A stretch of DNA of 25,968 bases from an uncultured Campylobacter sp. (GTDB lineage Bacteria > Campylobacterota > Campylobacteria > Campylobacterales > Campylobacteraceae). The DNA lies in the NCBI GenBank assembly GCA_900539255.1, contig UQBJ01000027.1, positions 1-25,968 of the forward strand, in the 5' to 3' direction. Under the pieces are notes generated by a model. It did not search any database. It was given only the letters and a program-made list of their open reading frames with translations, and had not been told where the DNA came from. The first letter of the stretch is position 1, and each line of letters opens with the position of its first letter. A program made the translations under genes and the position numbers. This document shows, piece after piece, positions 7,913 through 15,119 of the stretch.

Positions 7913-8052
7913 TTGTCATTTTGAGCTTTCGCAGAAAGCGAAAAATCCATAGAATTTAAGATACGCTTTGAATTTAAGATGAAAAATCCATACTTTAAAA
8001 TATAAATTTGCACTCTAAATTCGTGGATACTTCGCTGCGCTCAGTATGACAA
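7913..8052. repeat. Palindromic element, GTATCC flavour, long form
   Basis: Starts TTGTCATTTTGAGC at 7913 and ends GCGCTCAGTATGACAA at 8052. Its interior repeats a segment (AATCCATAGAATTTAAGATA, then CGCTTTGAATTT) that is found again near 8216 and, degenerate, near 23770. Confidence 0.7.
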
Positions 8053-8107
8053 AATTTAAGGTTTTGCCTGAAATTTTGTGGTAAAGTTTGCTTGAATTTT
8101 ATCGTGG

Positions 8108-8143
8108 ATTGCGAGCAAATTTTTTTCAAAATTTGCTCGCAAT
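8108..8143. repeat. Perfect 16-bp hairpin, GCGAGC flavour
   Basis: ATTGCGAGCAAATTTT (8108-8123) is followed by a 4-base loop and its exact complement AAAATTTGCTCGCAAT (8128-8143). TGGATTGCGAGC on the left and CGCAATGACAG on the right tie it to the GCAATCC-flavour repeats, with the inner parts deleted. Confidence 0.8.
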
Positions 8144-8185
8144 GACAGCGGACTTTGTTATTTTGAGCCTTTTGCAAAAAACAAC

Positions 8186-8315
8186 CTAACTTGTCATATT
8201 GAGCGCTAGCAAAATATCCACAGAATTTAAGATATGCCTTCAATTTAAGGCGAAAAATCCATACTTTAAATTTATGGATACTTCGCCAAAGGCTCAGTAT
8301 GACAAGGTAAGTTAG
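8186..8315. repeat. Palindromic element, GTATCC flavour, with CTAAC flanks
   Basis: Starts CTAACTTGTCATATTGAGC at 8186 and ends GCTCAGTATGACAAG near 8305, then GTAAGTTAG to 8315. The flanking CTAAC/GTTAG also pair. The inner part repeats the AATTTAAGATA block of the 7913 element and holds an ATCCATA/TATGGAT hairpin (8258-8280). Confidence 0.7.
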
Positions 8316-8410
8316 TATGGCAATTTAGGGCTTTGTGCTTTGTTTTGTGGCAAAGAACACTTAAATTTAAGCGTTAATTTCATAATGGCAAGGGATATTG
8401 TTACAACCCC

Positions 8411-8887
8411 TTAACCCCTTTGCATAGCCGTGATGCCCGTGCGTGAAAGCTCCAAAAGCTCAAAGCCTTTAAGCTCGGCAAGATAGCTTTCTATGACTTG
8501 CGGGGCAGCGCAAAGCTCTACTATAAGGCTCTTTGGCGAAATGTCTAAAATTTTGGCGTTGTAAATGTTGCTTATATCGCAAAATTTGCGCTCATCATAC
8601 TTTTGCGTTGAGATTTTGAGCAAGAGCAAGTCCTTTTCTATGGCATTGTCCTCGTCCAAAAGCTCCACGCTTTGCACCTCCACGAGCTTTGAAGTTTGCT
8701 TTATCACCTGCGTGATGAGTTCTCTGTCCGCGTAAGTTACGATGGTGATGCGTGAAGTTTCTTTAAGGCAAGTTGGCGACACCGTTAGACTTGCTATGTT
8801 AAAGCCCCTTTGCCCAAAAAGCAAGGTTATGCGCGTCAAAACGCCCGGGTTGTTTTCCACTAAAAGCACTAAAATTCGTCTTTTCAT
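8411..8887 (-). CDS. ilvH: Acetolactate synthase regulatory (small) subunit
   Basis: The regulatory subunit of acetohydroxyacid synthase, the first common step of valine, leucine and isoleucine synthesis. It raises activity of the large subunit and confers feedback inhibition by valine. The N-terminal ACT domain is typical: RILVLLVENNPGVLTRITLL continuing into FGQRGFNIASLTV (about residues 3-36). The C-terminal half with its second ACT-like domain is full length; 158 residues matches other small subunits (about 160). The start has AAGGAAAAGG just upstream, in the 11-bp gap after ilvB. It follows ilvB in one operon. No clear terminator hairpin is visible after the stop; the palindrome cluster begins about 95 bp beyond. 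Confidence 0.94.
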   Translation of the reverse strand: MKRRILVLLVENNPGVLTRITLLFGQRGFNIASLTVSPTCLKETSRITIVTYADRELITQVIKQTSKLVEVQSVELLDEDNAIEKDLLLLKISTQKYDERKFCDISNIYNAKILDISPKSLIVELCAAPQVIESYLAELKGFELLELSRTGITAMQRG

Positions 8888-8898
8888 AGCCTTTTCCT

Positions 8899-10554
8899 TT
8901 ACTCGATGATGATATCTTTGACCGTGCCGCCTGATGGTATCATCGGCAACACCTTTAAATCCTTATCTATAAGGCATTCTATCCACACAGGAATGCCTAA
9001 ATTTAAGGCTTCGTCAAAGGCTTTTTCAAATTCGCTTAAATTCTTGCACGAGTAGCCCCTTGCGCCAAAGCCCTTTGCCACAGCGATGAAATCGACTTTT
9101 TTGTTTATGTCCGTGCTAGAATACCTTTTGCCATAAAAGGTGCTTTGCCACTGGCGCACCATTCCTAGCGTGTGGTTGTTTAGGATTATCGTTATGATGG
9201 GCAGTTTATACTCCACAGCCGTTGCCACTTCGTTTAAATTCATCAAAAAAGACCCGTCTCCCGTTATGTGCAAAACAGGGCGTTTGGGGCAGGCTACCTT
9301 CGCTCCGATAGCCGCACCATAGCCAAAGCCCATAGTGCCAAGCCCGCCGCTTGTGAGAAAGCTTCGCGGCTTTGCGTGCTTGATGAACTGCACCGCCCAC
9401 ATTTGGTGCTGTCCGACATCAGTGGCATAAATGGCGTTTTCTTTGGTTTTTGAAACGGCGTATTCAAAGATATTTCGCGGTTCAAAGGCGTTTTTGTCGC
9501 CTTTTTGCGCTCTTTCTTTTTCAAGCCTTTTTTGTATGCTTTGTATCCATTCATCGCTGTTTGCAGGGCTTACTTTCTCGCAAAGTGCGCTTAAAACTTC
9601 GTTTAAATCGCCCACTACACTGCAATCCACGCTCACATTTTTATCCACTTCGCTTATGTCTATGTCAATATGCACTTTTTTAGCGTTTTTAGCAAATTCA
9701 CGCGGATTTAAAGCCACTCTGTCGCTAAATCTCGTGCCTATGGCTAAAATCAAATCCGCCTCAGACATTATTTCATTGCAAGTAACCCTGCCGTGCATTC
9801 CCAAAAGTCCAGCGTTTAAAGGCTCTTTGTGAGAGATTGTGCCAGCTGACATTGTCGTATGCACGCAAGGAATTTGCGCCTTTTTCATAAAGGCAAGCAA
9901 ATTTTCGCTCGCGTCCTTTGCCCCGCCGCCAAAATAAACAAGCGGTTTGCGGCTTTGCTTGATGAGGGTTAGGATTTGAGCCAGCTCGTCTTTGAATTCA
10001 GCACTCTTTTGACTAGGCTTTTTGGGAAAGTGCTTGGTGTATTCGCACTTTGCCACGCTTATATCTTTGGGAATATCGACAAGCACGGGACCCTTGCGCC
10101 CTGAATTTGCGATGATAAAGGCTTCTCGCAAGGTGCGTGCTAAATCCTTTATATCGCGCACGATGAAATTGTGCTTAGTGATGGGCATCGTAATGCCTGC
10201 TATATAGACTTCTTGGAAACTATCCTTGCCCATAATGCCTGTGGGAACATTGCCCGTAATCGCCACAAGCGGCACAGAGTCCATATAAGCTGTCGCCAAA
10301 GGCGTAACCAAATTCGTAGCACCCGGACCGCTCGTAGCTATCACAACGCCCGTTTTTCCACTCGCGCGCGCATAGCCATCAGCCGCGTGGCACGCCCCAC
10401 ACTCATCAACGGGCATTATGTGGCGAATTTTGTCCTTATACTCATAAAGAGCGTCATAAATGTTAAGCACAGCACCGCCTGGGTAGCCAAAAACTACCTC
10501 TACTTTGTGTTCTAAAAGAACCTCCATAACGATTTGAGAACCATTTAAAATCAT
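8899..10554 (-). CDS. ilvB: Acetolactate synthase catalytic (large) subunit
   Basis: A thiamine-diphosphate enzyme that condenses two pyruvates to acetolactate, or pyruvate with 2-oxobutyrate. Of its 551 residues, the N-terminal TPP domain has VVFGYPGGAVLNIYDALY (about 20-37) and the catalytic Glu at about 51 in VDECGACHAADGYARASG. Most homologues read EQGA there, so the flanking residues are unusual although the Glu is kept. The middle domain has GLLGMHGR. The C-terminal pyrophosphate domain has GDGSFLMNLNEVATAVE (432-448) and LGMVRQWQSTFYGKRYS. The ATG at 10554 is preceded by AAAAAGGA 6 bp upstream; a TTG three bases earlier is an unlikely start. It is co-transcribed with ilvH and preceded by a leader peptide. 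Confidence 0.95.
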   Translation of the reverse strand: MILNGSQIVMEVLLEHKVEVVFGYPGGAVLNIYDALYEYKDKIRHIMPVDECGACHAADGYARASGKTGVVIATSGPGATNLVTPLATAYMDSVPLVAITGNVPTGIMGKDSFQEVYIAGITMPITKHNFIVRDIKDLARTLREAFIIANSGRKGPVLVDIPKDISVAKCEYTKHFPKKPSQKSAEFKDELAQILTLIKQSRKPLVYFGGGAKDASENLLAFMKKAQIPCVHTTMSAGTISHKEPLNAGLLGMHGRVTCNEIMSEADLILAIGTRFSDRVALNPREFAKNAKKVHIDIDISEVDKNVSVDCSVVGDLNEVLSALCEKVSPANSDEWIQSIQKRLEKERAQKGDKNAFEPRNIFEYAVSKTKENAIYATDVGQHQMWAVQFIKHAKPRSFLTSGGLGTMGFGYGAAIGAKVACPKRPVLHITGDGSFLMNLNEVATAVEYKLPIITIILNNHTLGMVRQWQSTFYGKRYSSTDINKKVDFIAVAKGFGARGYSCKNLSEFEKAFDEALNLGIPVWIECLIDKDLKVLPMIPSGGTVKDIIIE

Positions 10555-10614
10555 CAAATATCCTTTTTACAAATGCTAAAAACGCAAGAATTTAAGCAAA
10601 AATACTCGAATTTG

Positions 10615-10689
10615 TTACAGCAAAATGAGAGCAGACACGACAAGCACAGGGCTTGTAAATGGGGTGTTTGATGAGAATTCGCGTTTCAT
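10615..10689 (-). CDS. Probable ilvBH leader peptide (attenuation)
   Basis: A 24-residue ORF about 60 bp upstream of ilvB. It is the first ORF after a strong promoter and has a full AAAGGA ribosome-binding site 6 bp before its ATG. It starts MKREFSSNTPF and ends PVLVVSALILL, so eight of the last ten residues are Val, Leu, Ile or Ala and seven are branched-chain, the products of the operon it precedes. This is the layout of ribosome-mediated attenuation leaders of ilv operons. Inside the ORF, ACAAGC and GCTTGT can form a hairpin, and the leader's GACACG could pair with the later CGTGTC. I see no clean terminator with a U run before ilvB, so the mechanism could also act on translation of ilvB. 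Confidence 0.7.
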   Translation of the reverse strand: MKREFSSNTPFTSPVLVVSALILL

Positions 10690-10719
10690 AGCGTGTCCTT
10701 TCGGTTGATTTTGGGAGTT

Positions 10720-10728
10720 AGTATAGCA
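10720..10728 (-). promoter_or_regulatory. ilv operon promoter, extended -10
   Basis: TGCTATACT on the minus strand, a TGn-extended -10 box. The start would be near 10713, about 24 nt before the leader-peptide ATG and about 160 nt before ilvB. Confidence 0.65.
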
Positions 10729-10856
10729 TTTTTTGGTTTAATGTGATGAGAAAATTTAAATTTTTTGCTTTATTTTGCAAAGGCGTGTAGAATGGTAATT
10801 CAAATTCAGCACCAAAAGCCTTTTTTCGTGGCTTTGCAGCAAGTGCGCCTTTAAAA

Positions 10857-10911
10857 TGCTGATAAATTCAGCAAAAGCAAAATTTAAATTCGCGGGCATT
10901 TTGCTGAATTT
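10857..10911 (-). terminator. Nested hairpins after argD (probable terminator)
   Basis: Two overlapping structures follow argD. A perfect 13-bp inverted repeat, TTTTGCTGAATTT (10899-10911, over the argD stop) and AAATTCAGCAAAA (10864-10876 on the plus strand), encloses a 22-base loop. A shorter TGCTGA-ATTTA-TCAGCA hairpin (10857-10873) is followed on the minus strand by TTTTAA. They share bases and exclude each other. Together they probably end argD transcription before the ilv promoter. Confidence 0.5.
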
Positions 10912-12094
10912 AAGCGAATTTTTTAAGGCTTTGGCGGAGTTTTTCTTGCATTTCATCGATATGTTTTTGCGTGATGATGAGCGGGGGCAAAAAGCGCAAG
11001 TCATTTGTGCCACAACTTATGATGATAAGGGCGTTTTTTTGCGCTTCTTTGATAATATCGCCCGTTTTTATGCTCTCATCTACACTTAAACCCTGCATAA
11101 AGCCTAAACCACTGCGTTTTTTGATGAATTTAAACTCTTTAACAAGCTCATCAAGGGCTTTTTCTAAATACGGCGTAAGTTTTGCGACACTTTGCACCAC
11201 TTTTTCTTGCTCAAAAATGCTAAATACCGCATTTACAGCCGCACAAGCGAGCGGATTTCCCCCATAAGTCGTGCCGTGTTCGCCAAAATCAAGCGATTTG
11301 CCCGCTACCTTTTCGCTCAACGCAAAAGCCCCCACGCTAACGCCGCACCCAAGTGCCTTTGCGCTCATTATCACATCGGGCAAGACGCCAAAATGCTGAT
11401 ACGCAAAGAATTTCCCACTTCGCCCCATACCGCACTGAATTTCATCAGCCACAAGCAAAATGTCCCTTTCATCGCAAAATTTGCGTAAATTTGCGTAAAA
11501 TTCACGCGTGGCTGGGTTTATGCCGCCCTCGCCTTGAACGCTTTCTAAAAAAATGGCGCAGGTTTTTTCATTTGCTAGCCTTTCAACGCTGGCAAAATCG
11601 TTAAATTTAGCAAATTTTACCCCACTAATGAGCGGTTTAAAGGGCTTTTGATACTTTGCATTTGCCGTTAGGCTCAACGCTCCAAGCGTTCGTCCGTGAA
11701 AAGAGTGCTTCATAGCGATGAACTGTCCGCCCTTTATGCCCTTGTTAAAAGCGTATTTGCGTGCTACTTTCATCGCGCCCTCAGCGGCTTCTGCGCCTGA
11801 ATTTGTGAAAAAAACGCGTTTTAAGCCACAAGCCTTTGCTAAATTTGCCGCTGCGGTTGCGATTTGCTCGTGGTAAAAAAGGTTGCTCGTGTGGATAAGC
11901 TTGTCGATTTGCGCTTTTAAGGCGGTGTTGTAGGCTTTGTGAGCGTATCCAAGAGCGCAAACGCCTATGCCGCTGGCAAAGTCCAAATACGCCTTGCCCT
12001 TATCATCAAACAAATAAACGCCCTCGCCCCTTTCAAGCACTATGTCGAATTTTTTGTAGGTTTGCACTATGTGTTTTTGCTCTTTGTAGTCCAT
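10910..12094 (-). CDS. argD: Acetylornithine aminotransferase
   Basis: A PLP enzyme of arginine synthesis that interconverts N-acetylglutamate semialdehyde and N-acetylornithine; it may also serve in lysine synthesis as the succinyldiaminopimelate aminotransferase. The 394 residues show the class III aminotransferase pattern: TNSGAEAAEGAMK (97-109) for phosphate binding, HSFHGRTLGALS (130-141), VQGEGGINPA, LVADEIQCGMGRSG (214-227) with the cofactor Asp at 217, and SAKALGCG with the Schiff-base Lys at 246. GCGVSVGAF replaces the usual GGGVPIGAF. It starts 8 bp after prfA, with AGGGGA overlapping the prfA stop, so it is probably expressed with prfA and rpsT. A close relative, N-succinylornithine or GABA aminotransferase, is less likely by context. 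Confidence 0.93.
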   Translation of the reverse strand: MDYKEQKHIVQTYKKFDIVLERGEGVYLFDDKGKAYLDFASGIGVCALGYAHKAYNTALKAQIDKLIHTSNLFYHEQIATAAANLAKACGLKRVFFTNSGAEAAEGAMKVARKYAFNKGIKGGQFIAMKHSFHGRTLGALSLTANAKYQKPFKPLISGVKFAKFNDFASVERLANEKTCAIFLESVQGEGGINPATREFYANLRKFCDERDILLVADEIQCGMGRSGKFFAYQHFGVLPDVIMSAKALGCGVSVGAFALSEKVAGKSLDFGEHGTTYGGNPLACAAVNAVFSIFEQEKVVQSVAKLTPYLEKALDELVKEFKFIKKRSGLGFMQGLSVDESIKTGDIIKEAQKNALIIISCGTNDLRFLPPLIITQKHIDEMQEKLRQSLKKFA

Positions 12095-12102
12095 TTTGTC
12101 CC

Positions 12103-13170
12103 CTAAATTTCGTTTTCTTGCAAGGCTAAGGCTTGATAATGCGCGATTAAAGGCTCGATAATCTCATCAAAGTTACCATTTTCCATAATGTCATCAAGTT
12201 TATATAAGGTTAAATTTATGCGGTGTTCGCTGATGCGGTTTTGCGGAAAGTTATAAGTGCGGATTCGCTCGCTTCTATCGCCACTTCCGACTTGGCTTTT
12301 GCGTGCTGCGCTTTGTTCAGCTTGCATTTGTCGTTCTTTTAGCTCGTAAAGGCGGGCTTTTAGCACTTTAAGGGCGGCTTCTTTGTTTTTGTGCTGGGAT
12401 TTGCCGTCTTGATTGACTACGACTATGCCTGTGGGCTTGTGGATAACGCGCACGGCTGAGTCTGTGGTATTGACACTTTGCCCGCCGTGTCCGCTAGCCC
12501 TCATCACTTGTATGTCTAAATCATTTTCGTTTATCTCAACCTCTATGTCATCAACCTCTGGCATTATCGCCACCGTGATAGCCGAAGTATGCACGCGTCC
12601 TTGACTTTCAGTTTCTGGCACGCGTTGCACCCTGTGCGTGCCGCCTTCAAATTTAAGCCGCGAGTAAGCTCCCTCGCCCTTTACAAGCAAGATGATTTCC
12701 TTAAAACCGCCTACACTGCCTTCGCTTGAACTTACAATTTCGATTTTGTAGCCCTTTATTTCAGCATAGCGCGCGTAGGCTTTGACTAAATCGCCCACAA
12801 ACAAAGCCGCCTCATCTCCACCCGTGCCAGCGCGGATTTCAAGGAAGACATTTCGTTCATCGTTGGCGTCCTTTGGTAAAAGCAGGATTTTAAGCTCATC
12901 TTCAAGCTGAATTTGAGCGTTTTCAAGGCTTTTAAGCTCTTCTTTGGCAAGCTCGCCCAGCTCACTATCTGCAAGCAAGGCTTTGTTTTCATCTATGCTT
13001 TTTAGGGTAAAAAGATAATCCTTTACTTTTGCAACTATGGGTTCAAGGGACTTTTGCTCTTTTGAGAGTGCTTTCATCTTGGCTAAATCAGCCGTGATGG
13101 TGCTGTCGCTTAAAAGGGTGTTTAGCTCGTTGTGGCGAGCTAAAAAGGCTTGGAGCTTGTCTTGGAGCAT
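12103..13170 (-). CDS. prfA: Peptide chain release factor 1
   Basis: Recognises UAA and UAG stop codons on the ribosome and triggers peptide release. The 355 residues include the GGQ motif that enters the peptidyl transferase centre (SGHGGQSVNTTDSAVRV, Gly-Gly-Gln at 229-231) and the codon-reading region VQRVPETESQGRVHTSAITV (181-200). The discriminator tripeptide reads PET, where E. coli RF1 has PAT. GTGGDEAALF (115-124) is also typical. The start lies 1 bp after the rpsT stop with no SD of its own, so translation is probably coupled to rpsT. The rpsT-prfA pair is conserved in C. jejuni. Confidence 0.97.
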   Translation of the reverse strand: MLQDKLQAFLARHNELNTLLSDSTITADLAKMKALSKEQKSLEPIVAKVKDYLFTLKSIDENKALLADSELGELAKEELKSLENAQIQLEDELKILLLPKDANDERNVFLEIRAGTGGDEAALFVGDLVKAYARYAEIKGYKIEIVSSSEGSVGGFKEIILLVKGEGAYSRLKFEGGTHRVQRVPETESQGRVHTSAITVAIMPEVDDIEVEINENDLDIQVMRASGHGGQSVNTTDSAVRVIHKPTGIVVVNQDGKSQHKNKEAALKVLKARLYELKERQMQAEQSAARKSQVGSGDRSERIRTYNFPQNRISEHRINLTLYKLDDIMENGNFDEIIEPLIAHYQALALQENEI

Positions 13171-13171
13171 T

Positions 13172-13435
13172 TTAAGCGATTTTATTCACTAAAAGAGCGA
13201 GCCTTGAAACACGGCGTGCGGCGGTTTGCTTTTTCAAAAAGCCCCGACTCACCATAGCGTGAATGCTTTTGTTGGCGACTTTTAGGGCATCGCTTGCCTT
13301 TGTTTTGTCCCCAGCTGTGGCGGCTTCGCGCACGGCTTTGGTGATATTTTTAAGCCTTGTGCGGTAAAAGCGGTTTCGCTCAGTCTTTTTAATCGTTTGT
13401 CTTGCGCGTTTTTCAGCGCTTTTGTGATTTGCCAT
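13172..13435 (-). CDS. rpsT: 30S ribosomal protein S20
   Basis: Binds 16S rRNA early in 30S assembly. The true start is the ATG at 13435 (MANHKSAEKRARQTIKKTER), 87 residues, the normal S20 length, with AAAAAGGA ending 6 bp upstream. An in-frame upstream extension to 13471 is only the untranslated leader. The protein is rich in Lys and Arg, as expected. First gene of the rpsT-prfA-argD group. Confidence 0.96.
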   Translation of the reverse strand: MANHKSAEKRARQTIKKTERNRFYRTRLKNITKAVREAATAGDKTKASDALKVANKSIHAMVSRGFLKKQTAARRVSRLALLVNKIA

Positions 13436-13469
13436 TGTTGTCCTTTTTACTTTGCGTAATAAAAAGCGC

Positions 13470-13478
13470 ATTATAGCA
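13470..13478 (-). promoter_or_regulatory. rpsT promoter, extended -10
   Basis: TGCTATAAT on the minus strand, a perfect -10 with the TGn extension. It is 34 bp before the rpsT ATG and has the same layout as the ilv promoter. Confidence 0.75.
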
Positions 13479-13680
13479 AAGAAAATTTAAATTTTGGTTA
13501 AATTTGTTAAATTTATGGCAAAAATTTGTGAATTTAAATTCAATCTTTAAGCAAGGATTTAAAAAATTTAGATAAACTCTCACTTGTCGAACGAATTTTT
13601 TCAGTCAAAAACGCACCAAATCAAAGATACAAAATTTTAACTATTTTGGGTTTGGAGTTTAAATTTAAAAGGACACAGCA

Positions 13681-15006
13681 ATGCAAATCGCAGTCATAGG
13701 CACGGGTTATGTTGGATTAGTCGCTGGGGCTTGTTTAGCCGATATGGGCAATGAAGTCATTTGCGTGGATAATGATGAAAACAAACTTGATAAGCTTAAA
13801 AAAGGCATTATCCCCATTTATGAACCCGGTTTAGAAGAGCTAGTCAAGGCTAATGTGCAAGAAAATAGACTTATTTTTTCAAGTGATTTAAAGTCCGCTG
13901 TTGAGAAGTCATTAGTGTGTTTCATCGCCGTTGGCACGCCGCAAAGCGAAGACGGCTCGGCTGATTTGCGCTATGTCTTTGAAGTAGCAAAAAGCATAGC
14001 AAGGGCGATGAACGGCTACAAAGTCATCGTAGATAAATCAACCGTGCCTGTTGGCACAGCCCAAGAAGTCGCTAAACTCATCAAAGCGCACACAAAGCAC
14101 GATTTTGATGTCGTCTCAAATCCTGAATTCTTAAAGCAAGGCGATGCAGTGAATGATTTTTTATCCCCAGATAGAGTAGTTATAGGCTCTGATTCACCCA
14201 AAGCTACACAGATAATGACAGAAATTTACTCGCCCTTTTTTAGGACGGGCAATCGTATCATAGTGATGAATGTCAAATCCGCCGAGATGACAAAATACGC
14301 CGCAAATTCATTTCTAGCCGTAAAAATCTCTTATGCAAACGAAATCGCAAACCTTTGTGAAAAAGTCGGTGCAGATGCTGAAATGGTGCGTATCGGTATG
14401 ACGAGTGATTCACGCATAGGTAATAAATTTTTATTTGCTGGACTTGGCTATGGTGGAAGCTGCTTTCCAAAAGATGTCAAAGCCCTTATCAAAACAGGAC
14501 AAGATAATGCTTGCCCTATGTCCATCATCAGTGCAGCCGATGAGACAAACAAAAGACAAAGGCTGAATTTTATCCATAAAATTACGCAAAGATTTGGCGA
14601 GAATTTAGCAGGCAAAACCTTTGCTGTATGGGGACTAGCCTTTAAACCAAAAACCGATGATATGAGAGAAGCTCCAAGTGTAACTATCATTAACCAACTT
14701 TTACAAAAAGGTGCTATAATAAAAGCGTATGACCCAAAAGCTATGGAGAACGCTAAAATGTATTTTAATGAGAGTATCATCTACGCTAAAAATGCTTATG
14801 ATGCACTTTGTGATGCTGATGCTTTACTGCTTTTAACTGAATGGAACGAATTTCGCCGTCCTGATTTTGACAAGATAAAATCCAACCTTAAAAACGCCAT
14901 AATCTTTGACGGACGCAATCAATACGACATAATCAAACTTCAAAAACAAGGCTTTGAGTGTTATCAAGTGGGGAGGAGAAATAAATGGACATTTATGATA
15001 GAATGA
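13681..15006 (+). CDS. ugd: UDP-glucose 6-dehydrogenase
   Basis: Oxidises UDP-glucose to UDP-glucuronate with two NAD+, giving a precursor for capsule or other surface glycans. The N-terminal Rossmann fold shows IAVIGTGYVGLVAGACLADMG (3-23), then VGTPQSEDGSADL, DKSTVPVGTA and NPEFLKQG. The catalytic cysteine is Cys261 in GYGGSCFPKDVKAL, and GLAFKPKTDDMREAPS marks the C-terminal domain. It is a single gene here, with no glycosyltransferase or capsule gene beside it. AAAAGGA lies 7 bp before the ATG; I could not place its promoter with confidence in the 13479-13680 gap. The last ten residues (after VGR) look foreign and overlap a start signal for another gene, which suggests a recombination junction at its 3' end. 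Confidence 0.94.
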   Translation: MQIAVIGTGYVGLVAGACLADMGNEVICVDNDENKLDKLKKGIIPIYEPGLEELVKANVQENRLIFSSDLKSAVEKSLVCFIAVGTPQSEDGSADLRYVFEVAKSIARAMNGYKVIVDKSTVPVGTAQEVAKLIKAHTKHDFDVVSNPEFLKQGDAVNDFLSPDRVVIGSDSPKATQIMTEIYSPFFRTGNRIIVMNVKSAEMTKYAANSFLAVKISYANEIANLCEKVGADAEMVRIGMTSDSRIGNKFLFAGLGYGGSCFPKDVKALIKTGQDNACPMSIISAADETNKRQRLNFIHKITQRFGENLAGKTFAVWGLAFKPKTDDMREAPSVTIINQLLQKGAIIKAYDPKAMENAKMYFNESIIYAKNAYDALCDADALLLLTEWNEFRRPDFDKIKSNLKNAIIFDGRNQYDIIKLQKQGFECYQVGRRNKWTFMIE

Positions 15007-15029
15007 AAAATTTATTTCTCAAAAGATAA
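14985..15029 (+). pseudogene. Truncated start of a lost gene at the end of ugd
   Basis: A very strong SD (GGGAGGAG, 14971-14978) stands at good distance from an ATG inside the end of ugd. The ORF stops after 14 codons (MDIYDRMKNLFLKR). A strong start on such a short ORF suggests the 5' end of a former downstream gene that was cut by deletion. It could also be chance or a microprotein. Confidence 0.3.
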
Positions 15030-15074
15030 ATGATTGTGGTATTGTTTAGCGACAAATACTAGCCCAACAACCAA

Positions 15075-15109
15075 ACACCAAAACCATACCGCAAAAACAC
15101 TTTTGGTGT
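15075..15109 (+). terminator. Hairpin after ugd
   Basis: ACACCAAAA (15075-15083) and TTTTGGTGT (15101-15109) form a perfect 9-bp stem with a 17-base loop between ugd and the convergent frameshifted gene. There is no immediate U run on either strand, so terminator function is only likely from position. Confidence 0.35.
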
Positions 15110-15119
15110 AAATTTCAGC

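Larger units (their letters stand above)
7408..8410. repeat. Cluster of palindromic repeats without genes
   Basis: About 1 kb between the convergent DJ-1 and ilvH genes is almost wholly made of related inverted repeats. Each begins with (T)TGTCAT and ends with ATGACAA. There are two flavours. One has arms like TGAGC...GTATCCA (7603-7675, 7913-8052, 8186-8315). The other has arms like GCGAGC...GGCAATCCA (7683-7868, 8108-8143). Shorter half-copies lie at 7416-7450 and 7482-7516, and an 8-bp pair GAGTGTGC/GCACACTC at 7533-7540 and 7595-7602. The open frames in this stretch are read-through of repeats, with a different frame in every copy and no ribosome-binding sites. Confidence 0.8.

Noticed and set aside
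7664..8243. Several frames of 69-109 residues in the repeat cluster
   Set aside because: They are read-through of palindromic repeats; phrases such as CHTERSEVS come from the repeat itself, and no frame has a ribosome-binding site.
7408..8410. Possible CRISPR array
   Set aside because: Repeat units are long, imperfect palindromes with variable spacing; there are no constant short repeats with equal spacers and no cas genes.
10756..11089. Frames of 77-85 residues around the argD end
   Set aside because: They overlap argD and its terminator hairpins, lack SDs and resemble no protein.
13436..13471. 12-residue extension of ribosomal protein S20
   Set aside because: S20 starts MANHKSAEKR; the extension covers the leader and touches the promoter.
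15075..15109. Attachment site or mobile-element end near ugd
   Set aside because: The 9-bp inverted repeat has no direct-repeat partner, integrase or transposase nearby; a hairpin near gene ends explains it better.
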